This document shows, in pieces, positions 1 through 11,873 of a stretch of 64,000 nucleotides of DNA (within the stretch, counting starts at the first letter, position 1; the number at the start of each line of letters is the position of its first letter). The notes under the pieces were generated by a model, which did no database searches, was not told the origin of the DNA, and was given only the letters and a program-made list of their open reading frames with translations. The position numbers and the translations under genes were made by a program. The stretch is from Manihot esculenta (Eukaryota > Streptophyta > Magnoliopsida > Malpighiales > Euphorbiaceae), in assembly GCF_001659605.2 (NCBI RefSeq), contig NC_035161.2, positions 27,823,691-27,887,690 on the forward strand, given 5' to 3'.

Positions 1-1792
1 GACTACACTGGCAGACTGACTCTGCCATAGATGGATCACACTTGGGTCCACTGACCCAGAGAGGACACTCTAACTCAGAGATCATCAAACCTAACCTCCC
101 CATGGCTCTCGGAGCAATAAAAGAATGAGATGCACCAGGGTCCATCAAGGCATACACATCTGAACAACCAATAACTAAGTTACCTGCCACCACGGTGTTA
201 GATGCATCTGCCTCCTGCTGAGTCATTGTGAAGATCCGTGCTGGAGCTGATGGACCTTCACCTCTGAAACCCGCTGAAGAAGAGGTTGCCCCTCTTCCTC
301 TGCCTCTGCCACTGGCCTGAGTCGTGGCTGGAGCTGCTGGCTGCGCTACACTGCCTGAAGCTGTCTGCTGGGACTGAGCCATCGGGACTGCTCTTGGACA
401 ATCTCGAGCCATATGCCCCTCCTGACCACATCTGAAATAGGCGTTTGTCCCAAACCGGCATACTCCCCTGTGTGGCTTACCACACCTCGCACAAACTGCA
501 TTATCCGCACCAGAGCTTGAGCCACTTCCAAATCCCAGACTAGACTTAACTTTGTTCCAGAACTTGTTCTTCTTATCCTTGGGCTTACCCCATCTCTTGC
601 TGCCTGAAGCTGCTGCACTCAGGGTAGAGGGATCTAATCTTCCCCCACCCGGAGTTTTAGAACCGGAAGACTATGCCACTGACTGCTTAACTGTCCCCTG
701 AACGATGGCACTGGCCTCCATTTTTCTGGCCATATCTACTATGGCATGGAAGCTCTCCCTGTCCACTGACTGAATCAAGGAGGAATACCTGGAATGGAGT
801 TTCATGACATACCTCCTCAACCTCTTCGAATCTGTATCCAAACTCTGCCCAGCAAAAGGCAACAGCTCCAAAAATCTGTCAGTGTACTCTTCTATGCTCA
901 TTTCCTCCGTCTGCCTCAACTGTTCAAACTCTATCATTTTCAGCTCCCTTGAACTATCGGGAAAAGCCCATCCTGCAAACTCGTTTGCAAACTCTTTCCA
1001 AGTCATGCTGTCCACTCTCGGGTTCACATAATTCTTGAACCACTCCCGTGCCTTCTTGCACTTAAGCGTGAACCCGACCATCTGAATGGCTCTACTGTCA
1101 TCAGCCCCAATCTCATCTGTGATTACTTTAACCCTTTCAAGATACACAAATGGGTCATCCCCTTTTTCATACTGAGGAGCACCCAATTTCATGTAGTCAG
1201 TCATCTTAACCTTGCTCCCACTGGCTGAGCTAGGTCTAGGTGGCTGAACAACTGGGGCTGCTGGTTCTGCAGGTGGTGGGGGTGGTGCAACATTTTCTGA
1301 GGTAGGGTTTGCTGGATTTGGATAGTAGGGTGGAGGTGGATACATTGGGTACTGTGAGTATGGTGGGTAGTATGGTGGGTATGGCATCTGTGTGGGATAA
1401 GGGGTGAAACTAGGGTAATCTGATGTACCTCCCATCGAATACCCGGGATGTTGTGAGAAATGTGGGTAGTGGGGTGGCTGAACAAATCCCGAGGCCTGAG
1501 TGCCTCCTTGGGACTCTCCCATACCTTCCTCTGACATGCTAACTCCCAGACTGCCATCCCTTCTCTGTTCTACATCCATATCATCCCCCATGCCCTCAGA
1601 CATTCCTCCCTGAACTGTTCCTCTGACTGATCTGCTTCTACCCAGATCCAGAGACCTTCTAGGGTCTCTTGCTGCTCTTTCTCGGTTAGACCTACTAGAC
1701 ATTGCCCTAGGCAATGCTGGAGGACGGGCGCTCGTGCCCTCATCCTCGGGTGGTACTCCAGTCAATCTTGCTGATCGACGAGTTCCCCTCAT
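1..1792 (-). pseudogene. gag: gypsy gag and N-terminal protease, one nonsense codon
   Basis: The likely start is the Met at 1792 (MRGTRRSAR...); an in-frame Met lies further up at 1882. A Pro/Tyr-rich stretch precedes a retrotransposon gag domain (WFKNYV...MTWKEFANEFAGWAFP; LRQTEEMSIEEYTDRF). The frame is broken by TAG at 671-673 and then stays open to the window edge. After the stop come CARCGKPHRGVC and a CCHC knuckle, FRCGQEGHMARDC, in which the usual first Cys position is Tyr/Phe. The protease begins with DPGASHSFI, where the family normally has D-S-G, so the catalytic loop is altered. The stop looks like CAG to TAG. The product would be capsid/nucleocapsid of a virus-like particle; this copy is probably inactive. 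Confidence 0.85.
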
Positions 1793-2050
1793 CCTGCTTT
1801 CTGAAAAACAGTGCACATCACAAGCAACATTAGCATCATATGGTTCATGTGGGCACACATGAACCCGCATCACATACATCACATATCATAGCATATCATT
1901 AATGCACATGCATATTATCATGGCATTTCACATCATCATGCAAGACAGGACTCCACATCCTATCCTAGTGGACATGATCTTTCCTATTGTGCTTGGCCTT
2001 CTCTAACATCTATGAGCCCGACACTCTAGGTCCGACCATATGAACCTAGG

Positions 2051-2062
2051 GCTCTGATACCA
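2051..2062 (-). other. primer binding site (initiator tRNA-Met type)
   Basis: On the minus strand the bases just inside the LTR read TGGTATCAGAGC, the usual plant primer site complementary to the 3' end of initiator tRNA-Met. It lies 3 bases from the LTR edge, which fixes the LTR boundary at 2066 and the orientation of the element. Confidence 0.93.
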
Positions 2063-2065
2063 TTC

Positions 2066-4283
2066 TGTAACGACCCGAAAATCGGACCGCTACCGGCGCT
2101 AGGATCCAGATCGGCTTAAGGCCGCCGGGACCCGTAGCAAGCCTGACATATAACCTGTATAATCCCATATATGATCAACAACATACATAAAAATTAAAAC
2201 TTTTCTTTCCATATACATCAACCAAACTCAACCTGCATAAACATTATCATAACATTGATCCCTCTGTGGGATCTCATCAATGCCCCCAATGGGTGGCATA
2301 ACATCTGTTGAGTTGGTTTACATAAAATCAACAAAATCTCTAAGATCATGTATTAAAGGGATAGCATAATCTATGGTCAAGCACACTTCTAATATCCACA
2401 TACAACATCTCATAACATGACTATACTGATTAAGACTTTACATTACAATTTGATCATGTCCATTGCTAGCTATTACATAAACATGACTTCTTTACTCTAT
2501 CCGGACTCATGCTATATCCTGTACCTGCAAGCCTGGGGGTAAAGGGAGAGGGGTGAGCTAAAAGCCCAGTGAGCGGAGCTATTAAAACACATTAACACTA
2601 TGCTCTATGAAATGCATCATAACATAGACAATTCACATAAGGGTTGGGTGAACTTGTCACCAATTAGTCCAAGCTAACATTGTGCCAGGCCGTAGCATGG
2701 GGTCCTGGTCTTCCTGTCATACATACATTACCTACCATTATCCCAGGGCCTCCTCTGGGCTCCTGGTCTTCGAGTCCCACAATCGTGCCAGGCCGTAGAA
2801 TGGGGTCCTGGTCTTTCATTACTATCGTGCCAGGCCGTAGAATGGGGTCCTGGTCTTCCTGTCATGGACTAATTGGGTCATCCAACATTCACCCACATCA
2901 ACAACAATCGATGCAATGTGGCATATTCGTGAATACTAATGCAATCATCCTATTGCATAATCATGATGCATGAACATGATAAAACATTAATTTAAAAGAT
3001 TAAGTTTAGTTCCACTCACCTCTGGCAGACTCTGACAACACCGAAGCAGCTGGAATCACTGCTGGGGTCCTCGGTTCCTCGGGTCCGAACCTACATAGGT
3101 GGACTCGAATGAGGGACCAAACATACTTGAACATAACTCTAAAATACTCCCCAAAAACCCCCTAAAACATCATGAAAACATCACATAAAAACATGCAAGG
3201 AATGGCTGAACAGGGCACTTTCGGCGGCAGGTTCGGCGGCCGAAAGTCCCTCCAGAGCCGAAAGTCAGGCACTTTCGGCGGCACCTTCGGCGGCCGAAAG
3301 TCCCAGACAGAGACGAAAGTCTCTTTTCGGGGGCAAGCTTCGGCAGCCGAATGCTGCCTCCACAAGGGGGTTCGGCGGCCGAAAGTTCCTTCGGCTGCCG
3401 AACCTGGTTTCTCCCAAATGGGCAGAAACTTGGTTCAAATGAGCCTCTTGCCTCCCAAAACCTCAAATCATGCATATAGCTCAACTAGGACATGCATACA
3501 AGTTCCTAGGGGTCTCAAACAATCATATACCCCAACTACAACACTTCAAACACACACAATCAACACACATTGTTCAAAACATCAATATTAACCCATAACT
3601 CAACATATAACCTAACATGCATTTCTACCCAAAGAACTCATAAAATCTTACTTAAAACACATAAGGAGCTTAAGATCAGCTCTTACCTCTTGAAGATCGA
3701 GAGGGAGACGACCTAAACTTGGAGATCCACGAAAATGAGCTCCTGAGTTCCCAAATCTCCAAAACTTGTTTCAAAAGTTCAAAACCTTCAATGCAAGCTT
3801 AAAACTCAAGAAAAATGGTGGGGATTTGAAGGAAGAACACTAGATTTGGGAGAGGGAGGTCGGAAGCTAGCTGTGGCCGAAAATGGGAGAAAGCTCGCCC
3901 ATTTCGGCTAAGTGACCCTTATATAGATGGCTGGCCAGGCCACGTTCGGGGGCCGAAAGTGCTTCCGCATGCATGCCATGTTCGGCGGCCGAACTTGAGT
4001 TTCGGCGGCCGAACCTGGACTTCCCTCACTCATGCTTTCGGGGGCCTAACGTGCCTCCAAAACGCATGCATGTTCGGCGGCCGAACTTGACTTTCGGCGG
4101 CCGAACTTAGGTTTTTCCTCCAAGGACTTTTCATGCAAAAACTCATTTAATTTCATACTTAAAACATTAAAATTCATGAAAACATTTTATAAAACATGCT
4201 TTTACCCCTTCTAGAGGTTTTCGACATCCGAAATTCCACCGGACGGTAGGAATTCCGATACCGAAGTCTAGCCGGGTATTACA
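2066..4283 (-). repeat. 5' LTR, 2218 bp, TG...CA
   Basis: The minus-strand sequence begins TGTAATACCCGGCTAG (4283 down) and ends TCGGGTCGTTACA (2066). Inside are three copies of a GTGCCAGGCCGTAG...TCCTGGTC repeat (2682-2866) and two clusters of the 13-base palindrome TTCGGCGGCCGAA (about 3216-3402 and 3980-4105). The small frames over these clusters, rich in Phe-Gly-Gly-Arg or Pro-Pro-Lys-Val-Pro, are by-products of the repeats and not genes. Promoter and polyadenylation signals are expected in this LTR but could not be placed. Confidence 0.9.
3216..3402. repeat. cluster of GC-rich palindromes TTCGGCNGCCGAA
   Basis: Five or so copies of a 13-base near-perfect palindrome, with centre base G/C/A/T, lie 17-60 bases apart in otherwise AT-rich DNA, joined by AAAGTCCCTCCAGAG-type spacers. 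Four further copies lie at 3980-4105. The same motif recurs in the two related solo LTRs (46733-46765 and 47343-47600; 53880-54125 and 55199-55213). Its role is unknown. Confidence 0.8.
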
Positions 4284-6852
4284 GGCAAGGACATTGTATC
4301 CCAATTAATCAGATGTACAGCTGGCTTCATATCCTTTCCATGCCAAATAAAGTTCCTGCATATTTTCTCTATTTCATTGCAAAGCGATACCAGTAAAAGA
4401 GCACTCTGCATCACAAAAACAGGAATAACATTAAGAACTGATTGAACTAACGTTAGTCGTCCAGCTTTTGATAGAGTTCTCGCCTTCCAGCCATCAAGTC
4501 TGCCTCTCATTTTATCCAAAATACTACTATATGTCGAGACTGAAATCCTCCCATGAATAGATGGCACACCCAAGTATTTTTCCAAATCAGCAGTCAAAGG
4601 AATACCTGACCTTGAAGACAAAAGTGATGCCAAATCACTATCAACAAAAGGCGACAAATAAAGAGAAGACTTAGCTAAATTCACTTTCTGCCCGGAAGCC
4701 TTAGCAAAGTCATCCAAACATGATAAAATCAAATCCAACTGTTCCACAGAAGCTTCTGCGAACAAAACCATATCATCCGCGAACATAAGATGAGAAATCA
4801 TCGGACCATTACTCGAGATAGGAATCGGCTTCCATCTGCCTTGACGAACAAGCTATTTAAACATTCTCGAAAGTTGTTCAATACACATAACAAAAAGATA
4901 TGAAGACATTGGATCGCCTTGTCGCACACCACGAGTCGGTTTAAAAGATTCTAACTTCTCACCATTCCATAACACTGACATAGAAGATGTTCTAACACAA
5001 TTCATAATATTAGAAATCCAAGCATCGGAAAAGTGGTAAGAACCCAGCACCCACTGAATAAAATCCCAATCTAGTCTATCATAAGCCTTTTCAATATCAA
5101 TTTTAATCGCCATAAAACCCCCTGATCGCTTAGACGTTCTCATAGTGTGCAAAACTTCTTGAAACACCACAATGTTATCAATAATTTATCGGCCAGGAAC
5201 GAAGCTACTTTGTTCCAATCCAATGAGAGAGCTCAAAACATCTTTCAATCTGTTAATCAACACTTTTGTAACAAGCTTATAGATCACGTTACATAAGCTA
5301 ATTGGTCTGAACTGAGAAATAAATTCTGGACAAGCAATTTTAGGAATAAGAGTCAGCACCATTTCATTAACTTCCTCTGGAAACTCCCTCCCGCCCAAGA
5401 CCTCAATAATAAACACTGAAACCTGTGAACCTACCGCAGACCAAGATTTCTGAAAGAAAACTGCTTGTAGACCATCGGGTCCTGGAGCCTTGTAAGGAGA
5501 CATAAGGCGCAAAGCATCATATACTTCATCATGAGAAAAAGGACGATCCAGAAGCAACCGTTGAGAAGAAGAAAGAGCAGGCCCATCAGGTCTAACAAAA
5601 TGGCTCCAGTCAACCGCCAAATCTTTCGAATACAACTCCTGATAGTAACCGCTAGCAAGCTCTTTAAGTTGACTAGAATCTTCAATCCACACATTGTTCC
5701 CATTTCTCAGCTTGAGAATTTGCTGCTTCTTGCGTTTAATCACGGTAGAAAGATGATAAAACCTTGTATTTCTCTCACCAGAAACAATCCATTCCTCCCT
5801 AGATTGTTGAAAGCAGTATAATTCTTCCTGCTTCAAAACATCTTCAAGCTGTCGTCTCAGATTAAATTCCAGCTTCACTAAACCTCTCGTTCGCCGGATA
5901 GCTAAGCTTTTTTGAACACCATCAATTCGACGGATCAACCTCTGCTTATTATGAAAAATATTCCCAAACTCAGATCGGTTTCATTGGCTTAATGAGTCTT
6001 TGGTTGATTTCAAATTATCAAATAAAGAAGTATTTTGCTTCCAACCACGGGAAACAACATCAATAAAATCTTTGTGAGCTGTCCAAGCCACTTGAAAATG
6101 AAAATGACGAACAGAAGAATTTGTAACTCCAAAGCAATTCATGAAAATAGGACAATGATCAGAATGCAACTTTGGAGCATGAATAACTGTAGCTCTAGAA
6201 AATGTCATGCGCCAAATCTCAGTACACAAGCAACGGTCTAATCGAGCAGCTTTATAAGAAGAATTAATACCACCTTTACTCCAAGTAAAATGGGTACCTT
6301 CAAAACTCAAATCAATAAGTGAGTTATCAAAAATCCATTGCCGAAAATCACTAGCCCCAATACTGTGAACATTAACATAGCCAGTTTGTTCATTCTCGCT
6401 TGTAAAGAATTGAAATCTCCCAACAGTAACCAACTTTTCTCACTTCCATTGAAACCCAGAACCGAATGCCACAAACGTCTTCGTAAACTAATGTCAGGGC
6501 TAGCATACACAAAACTCACTAACCACGAGTCCCCATTATCAAGTAACACATTGCATGTACTAAATTGCGGATCTGTCGACACAAGCGTTAACTTAAAAAA
6601 TATTTCTGACCATAAAATCCAGATGCCTCCACTGAAACCAAAAGTCTCGACACGAACCCAATTATCATAACCTAGCTGTTTACAAACATTATCAGCTGAA
6701 TGGCCAGAAATGCGAGGCTCAACCAAACAAAAAATCTGAGGCTTATAGATACGATTGTATTCCTTAAAAGCTCTCAGAAAATTAGAAGAAGCAGCACCCT
6801 GACAATTCCAAACTCCAATAATCATTAAAAATAAGAGAGAAAAGAAAGCCAT
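4284..6852 (-). pseudogene. LINE ORF2 (endonuclease-reverse transcriptase), broken and truncated
   Basis: The N-terminal APE-type endonuclease begins GVWNCQGAASSNFLRAFKEY and has GDFNS near 6430 and LHSDHCPIF near 6170. There is a frameshift near 6430 and others near 5980 and 5180. The reverse transcriptase has APGPDGLQAVFFQ, FRPISLCNVIYKLVTK, IDIEKAYDRLDW, GVRQGDP and the catalytic FADDMVLF (about 4770-4795). Stops interrupt it after SSFVPGR (near 5188) and after LSRMFK (near 4855). The thumb region ends at ...WHGKDMKPAVHLINWDTMSL, where the gypsy LTR begins. In intact elements the protein nicks the target and primes reverse transcription there. Confidence 0.88.
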
Positions 6853-6886
6853 GAGGATGACTGAACCTATAATAGAACGAAAAATC

Positions 6887-8613
6887 TAGTAAAACCCCTC
6901 ATTAGAAGGCATCTTACCAATTAAACCACTATTCTGAAATTCATTCAAGGAAGTCTGAGCAACAATTATCATCGCATCATCGTCAAGATTCATATCCTGA
7001 TTACCATCTCCATTAGCTGCTGGGATATTGGGATGGGTTGGATGAGGAAACAAAGGATCATTAAAATTATCATGTTGATTCCTATCCAATTCTGTTTCTA
7101 AATTTGCAAGTCCCACCAATTTCGGGTTAGAAACAACCCAAGTCTTTGACTGATTCATTCTATTATTCCCTTGAACAACTATATGGTCATCTTGTGCAGC
7201 AGCTTTTCTAGAAGATCCCCCTGATCAACTCGAAAACCCTCTAATTTTTAGAACTGAACTTTGCACAGCAGGCCCATTAGATCTCACATAGGAATCTAAA
7301 GCAATATTGGGAGTCTCCTCTCTTGTCACAGTAGAAACCACTTGACCCTTCCCTTTAGAATCCCGTAGCTTTTTCTTGCCCAAGACAGGACGAAAATCTT
7401 GTACCACTGGTGGAGTCGCATTATGTTCTATATGAGTCTCAGAATCCTGGAGAATAACTAGAGAACTAAAGGGATTATTATTGGCCTTCATCATTGATTT
7501 ACCCTTGTTTGACTCCCTCGGACCATGATCACCTGACCCAAATTTAAATACAGGTTTTTTCTGAGGACGTTGATTACGTCTTCTATCTTTCTTAACCAGC
7601 ATCCAATCACCAAAATCATCTAAAACAGCTGGATTAACCACCTGATTCTCGGGTAACTAAGCCACCTTAGGAGCAGGGTTACTATGAATCGAATTAGGCA
7701 CATTCTATACATTCTCTGGCTGCAACTCTTTCCGCAACGAAGGACAATTATCCTTCATATGCCCAAAAATTCCACATGAAAAACAAACCAGATGCAACGC
7801 CTCATATTCAATACGTCGAACTCTCCGGTTCAGCTTGAATTTCGACAAAAGAGGCTTCGTAACATCAACTTCAACACATAATCTCGCAAAATGCCCTCTT
7901 GTCACTCGGCTAGTGTTATTATCCACTCTGATAGGATCTCCTATCTTCCTCCCCAATCGCATAAGAAAATCCTCATTAAAATATTCAATTGGTAGGCATG
8001 GAAATCGAACCCAAACTGCCAAGCATTCCAAGGAAACATTAAATGGATCAAAATCCGGGCACCATTGGCGAACTGACAAATAATGATCAGCTATAATCCA
8101 TGGTCCACCCTCCAGTGCAAAATCAAAATCTTCCCTACTATTAAATCGAGCAAGGAAAAAATCGTTGTCCAGAGCAATTAAGTCAATAGGGGATTTAGGT
8201 TTTCAGAGTTCCTTCACCCTTCGCGATAAATAGGCATACCCTATTGATCTTCCAATCAGCTTGATAATCAAGGAGTTCTTCCATGGTTTACAATAACGAG
8301 ATTTCTCAATTTTAGTAAGTTTAATATTAGGGCACTTTTCATCCTCCTCATCCTCTTCCCCATCAGAAAGCTCATACGACTCCTCATCATTCACTTCAAC
8401 TGTGTCAGCAATCACAGTCTCGTTATTAGGACTCCCATTGACTAGCATATCCCTAAACGAAGGACCCATTGGAGACGGTTGTCCAACAGACTCAAACTTT
8501 TTACCGTCTTGTTCTTCTAAAGAGAAACCTCCTTCACCATCTTTACGCTTCCTACGGCCATTATGTTGCAAAAGATCATCCTCTTCCATACCCTCATTGC
8601 CGGAATCTGACAT
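6887..8613 (-). pseudogene. LINE ORF1 (DUF4283-like, CCHC RNA-binding protein), broken
   Basis: The reading frame starts at 8613 with an acidic, low-complexity N-terminus, then KIEKSRYCKPWKNSLIIKL, a DUF4283-type start. A TGA at 8203-8205 replaces a Trp expected in ...VKELW-KP. The same frame then continues through WVRFPCLPIEYFNEDFLMRL and a CCHC knuckle, CFSCGIFGHMKDNC (about 7750-7790). More stops follow after ...LQPENV (near 7705), in the linker near 7655, and after KIRGFSS (7225). The C-terminal basic tail ends at 6887. ORF1 proteins of plant L1 elements bind the element RNA; this one is dead. Confidence 0.82.
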
Positions 8614-8692
8614 TCCGGTGGAATCACAATCGGCAAAAGTTCTAGAGCTATTGGCGGCTTCGGCAAGTTTTCAAAAACTTTTTCTTCCAATT

Positions 8693-8706
8693 GATAAGAA
8701 TATTAT
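8693..8706. repeat. junction site S / probable LINE target-site duplicate
   Basis: GATAAGAATATTAT directly follows the LINE 5' end and continues into CTTTATTATG. The same 14 bp occur next to a LINE poly-A end at 20977-20990, and uninterrupted in array copies at 40182-40195 and 50620-50633, which show the unoccupied site. Confidence 0.8.
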
Positions 8707-11700
8707 CTTTATTATGTATTAACCTTTTCTCTATTTTCTAATTTCTTCAAGTTTGAGTTTAAAATTATTTAACTTTATTTATAATTCTTTTTTAATTTAA
8801 AAAATTGGAGAAGGAATAAATTTTGCAACTGCCAACAGAAATTTAGGTAATAAATCAAATCAAACAAAATTGCAATTGCACAGTGACAATGGCAGCTTCT
8901 GCTCGAGTTCTACAGATGGCTAAGTTATTTATCATAATGATTCTATTGTACAAATTAATTAGTCAAAATCTCGCAGTATGCGTGAATATTTATAAAATTA
9001 TATTGAATTAATACCTCTAAATATTTTGACAAGTAATTAAAAAAAATCAAATTAGTGAGAAAAAAAATAACAAATAAATAAATTTAGAAAGTTTCCCTCT
9101 TTCAACTAGCAGGTAAAAACTCCAACCACTTTAATTATAAAGAATGTCTTGAACTTTATTTTTGTTTTAGCTTATATATATATATGTATAGTTTTAAAAA
9201 TTTCAAAATTGTAAAAGTTTAATTAACATGATTATGTTAGATTGTGTTTTAAAAAAAATTATCAATTATCATATTATAAATTAAATATTAAATTAAAATA
9301 AAAAAATTTTAAATAACTCAAAAATTTTTAAAAAAATTAGAAAAATAAAACGCTGAATATTAAATTTTATTTTTTTAGTATAAATTTATTTTTAAATTAT
9401 TATTAAAAAATTAAATAATATTAAATATCTATTGAGAATAGCTATATTTATTTTTTTTTTGTGAATTAGAGATTTGAGGATTGAGGAAATAGAACTTGAG
9501 ATATATCCGGTTTATTCGAATGCACTTACAATGTTTACTTTTAAATAACAAGTTATAATTTTTTTTTAATTTTTTAATATAAATTTAGATGAAATATTAA
9601 AATTGATGCAGAATAAATTTTAATTTTTAACTAAAAATATATATAATGATATTTTTATTATATTATAAATTAAATATTAAATTAAAATTAGTTAATTAAA
9701 ATAAAAAAAATTTTAAAATAACTCAAAAAATTTTAAAAAATTAGAAAAATAAAACGCTGAATATTAAATATTATTTTTTTAGTATAAATTTATTTTTAAA
9801 TTATTACTAAAAAATTAAATAATATTAAATATTTATTGACAATAGCGATGTTTTTTTTTTTTTTTTGAAATGGAAATTTAGAGATTGAGAGAGTGAACTT
9901 GAAAACTCTTAAATTTACTTAAATACACTTACCATCACATTAAGTCTGTGAGTGCTCGCGATGTTCACTTTTAAATTTTAAGGACAATTTAGACGAAATA
10001 TTAAAATTGATGCAGAATAAATTTTATTTTTTAACTAAAAATATATATAATGATATTTTTATTATGCAATTGAAATTGCATTAAAAGTTCAATACAAAAC
10101 AAAATAAACTAACATGAAATAAAATTAGCAACCAAAGCTTATTCAATCTAAATCCAAAATTGAAGCCAAAAAGGTTCAAGAACGAGCGGAGTAACATACC
10201 ACCATAATTCAGTTCAAATCCATTCAGTTTGGTTGTATTTTTTTTTCTTTTAATTTTTTTAGTCTTTATTATTAGTATTCTAAAATTTAATTTAAATATT
10301 TTAACCCTAATATTTGGCAAGTAACAACTACTAAATAATATAAATAAAAAAAAACACATCTTAAATTAGAAATTAAAAAAAATCATATAATTGTAATTTT
10401 CAATCACTCAAAAACTTCTTGATAAAGGATTATTTATACTTCGTTGAGAGTTTTAACTAATAACGTTTGGTTAAAATAAAATAAGAAAAAAGATAGGTAA
10501 GAAAACTAAAAATCTTATTGAAATTTCTCAAAAATTGAAAAAGTAAGTTTTTAATAGTTAAACGAGACTATTCATAATAGAAATAAAAACCTAATAAGCA
10601 AAATTATAAAAATACTCAAAATATTCAAAAAAGTAATTAAAATGCAAAATTGATTTCTAAACGATGAAATTTTCATATCGAACTTTATGATCAAGCATAT
10701 GGCCATCGTTACACTTTTAAAAGTCGTGCGTCTCGAAATTTCCTTTTCAAAAAACTATCGTGAGACCATCGGATGTCAATAACAAAAGTTAGGTTTGGTC
10801 CAAATATGACATATAGTCCAAAAGCTAGTTGTTCCATGTCACTTATAAACATATATCATTATAATACTAAAACATAATTATATGCCATTATTCATCAATC
10901 TATTATCATTGTACAAAAACATATATAGTTGGATTCATTATTCGGTTTATTTTTGTTAATATTTTTAAAAATTAAATTCAATCAATATAATTGAAATGGT
11001 TTTGAGTTTTAAAGATTCAAATTCGAGTAAAACTCAAACATTTTTAAAAAAATGAAATCGAATCCAATTGAAAAAAAAATAAATATATTTTAATGAAAAA
11101 TAATTTTTATAGAAGATATTCTCTAGCAAATTAATTTATTTTTTATTGTTTAGTTTTAATGTAAAAATTAAAATATATTAGTATATTTATAAATAGAGTT
11201 GTTAATAAATTTTCAAAATGTCAAAAAGTAACTTTCTCCTTCATTCTCCTCAAATTGATTTTTTTTAATGAATAAATGTTAATTTTCTTAAGTATTTCAA
11301 ATCTTAAAAAAATTGAAAAAATATTTTTTGTGAAATAAATAAAATTTAAAAGATAATATATTTTAAAATGAAAAAAAGAATTAAATTAAATATAAAGCTA
11401 CTTTTGTAATGGTATTAAATTAATCTTTTTAGTTGGTCGTCAACAAACTATAATTTTTTTTTTAATTATAATTATTCATGTTAATATAATTTATATAAAC
11501 TAAAGTTTTTTAAATGTTTGTTGCATTTTTTTTTACTATAGTAAGAACCCATAATTTAATTTAACTTACATTTTTAAATTTATTTTCAAAAATGATATAT
11601 TGCAATATTGCATATGGCTTATTTTTACTAAAAATGTGAGAAAAATATTAATAATATTAATAGAAACTTAAAATAAGATAATATTACATTTAATTTTATA

Positions 11701-11873
11701 TAAGTTTTTATGACTAATATTTCGGATAATCCCATTTCTCTTCCAACCAACATAAGTGCCCTCAAAAAATATAATAATAATAATAAGAAAAAGAGAGAGT
11801 AATTTTTCTTGCCATTTGAATATTCAATTATATTGTTTTGACAAAAAATTATTCTTTAATAATTAAAAATAAA
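8707..11873. other. AT-rich intergenic region B, no gene seen
   Basis: Long runs of A/T, with no frame longer than about 90 codons and no recognisable domain. It is shared with 40196-42974 and in part with 21927-22404, so it is part of the duplicated unit. A small frame at 10081-10359 on the minus strand is low-complexity Phe/Leu/Lys and is not supported as a gene. Confidence 0.7.

Larger units (their letters stand above)
1..4283 (-). mobile_element. Ty3/gypsy LTR retrotransposon, 5' part, runs off left edge
   Basis: Read on the minus strand the order is LTR (4283 to 2066), primer binding site, gag, zinc-knuckle region and the start of a protease, then the window ends. The long LTR (2.2 kb), the iMet-type primer site and a gag followed by CCHC and an aspartic protease fit a chromovirus of the Tekay/Del kind; the lineage is inferred, because no RT or integrase is visible. 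It sits inside a LINE ORF2, so it is younger than that LINE. The 5 bases next to the LTR at 4284-4288 (GGCAA) should be one target-site duplicate; the other lies outside the window. Two more LTRs of this family are present alone at 46553-48656 and 52709-55389. Confidence 0.88.
4284..8692 (-). mobile_element. L1-type LINE, 5' and central part
   Basis: On the minus strand a 5' end at 8692 is followed by ORF1 (DUF4283-like plus CCHC) and ORF2 (endonuclease then reverse transcriptase). ORF2 is cut at 4284 by the gypsy LTR. The remaining 3' part (RNase H, 3' UTR, poly-A) is not on this side; it would lie beyond the left edge. The 5' end abuts the 14-bp site GATAAGAATATTAT (8693-8706). The same 14 bp precede the poly-A end of a LINE 3' fragment at 20991, so the two pieces may be halves or duplicates of one insertion. 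Confidence 0.88.

Noticed and set aside
3162..3591. Overlapping frames on both strands rich in FGGRFGG / PPKVPPK
   Set aside because: They arise from the TTCGGCGGCCGAA palindromes in the LTR, which are open in several frames at once; similar frames appear in all three LTRs and have no conserved start or domain.
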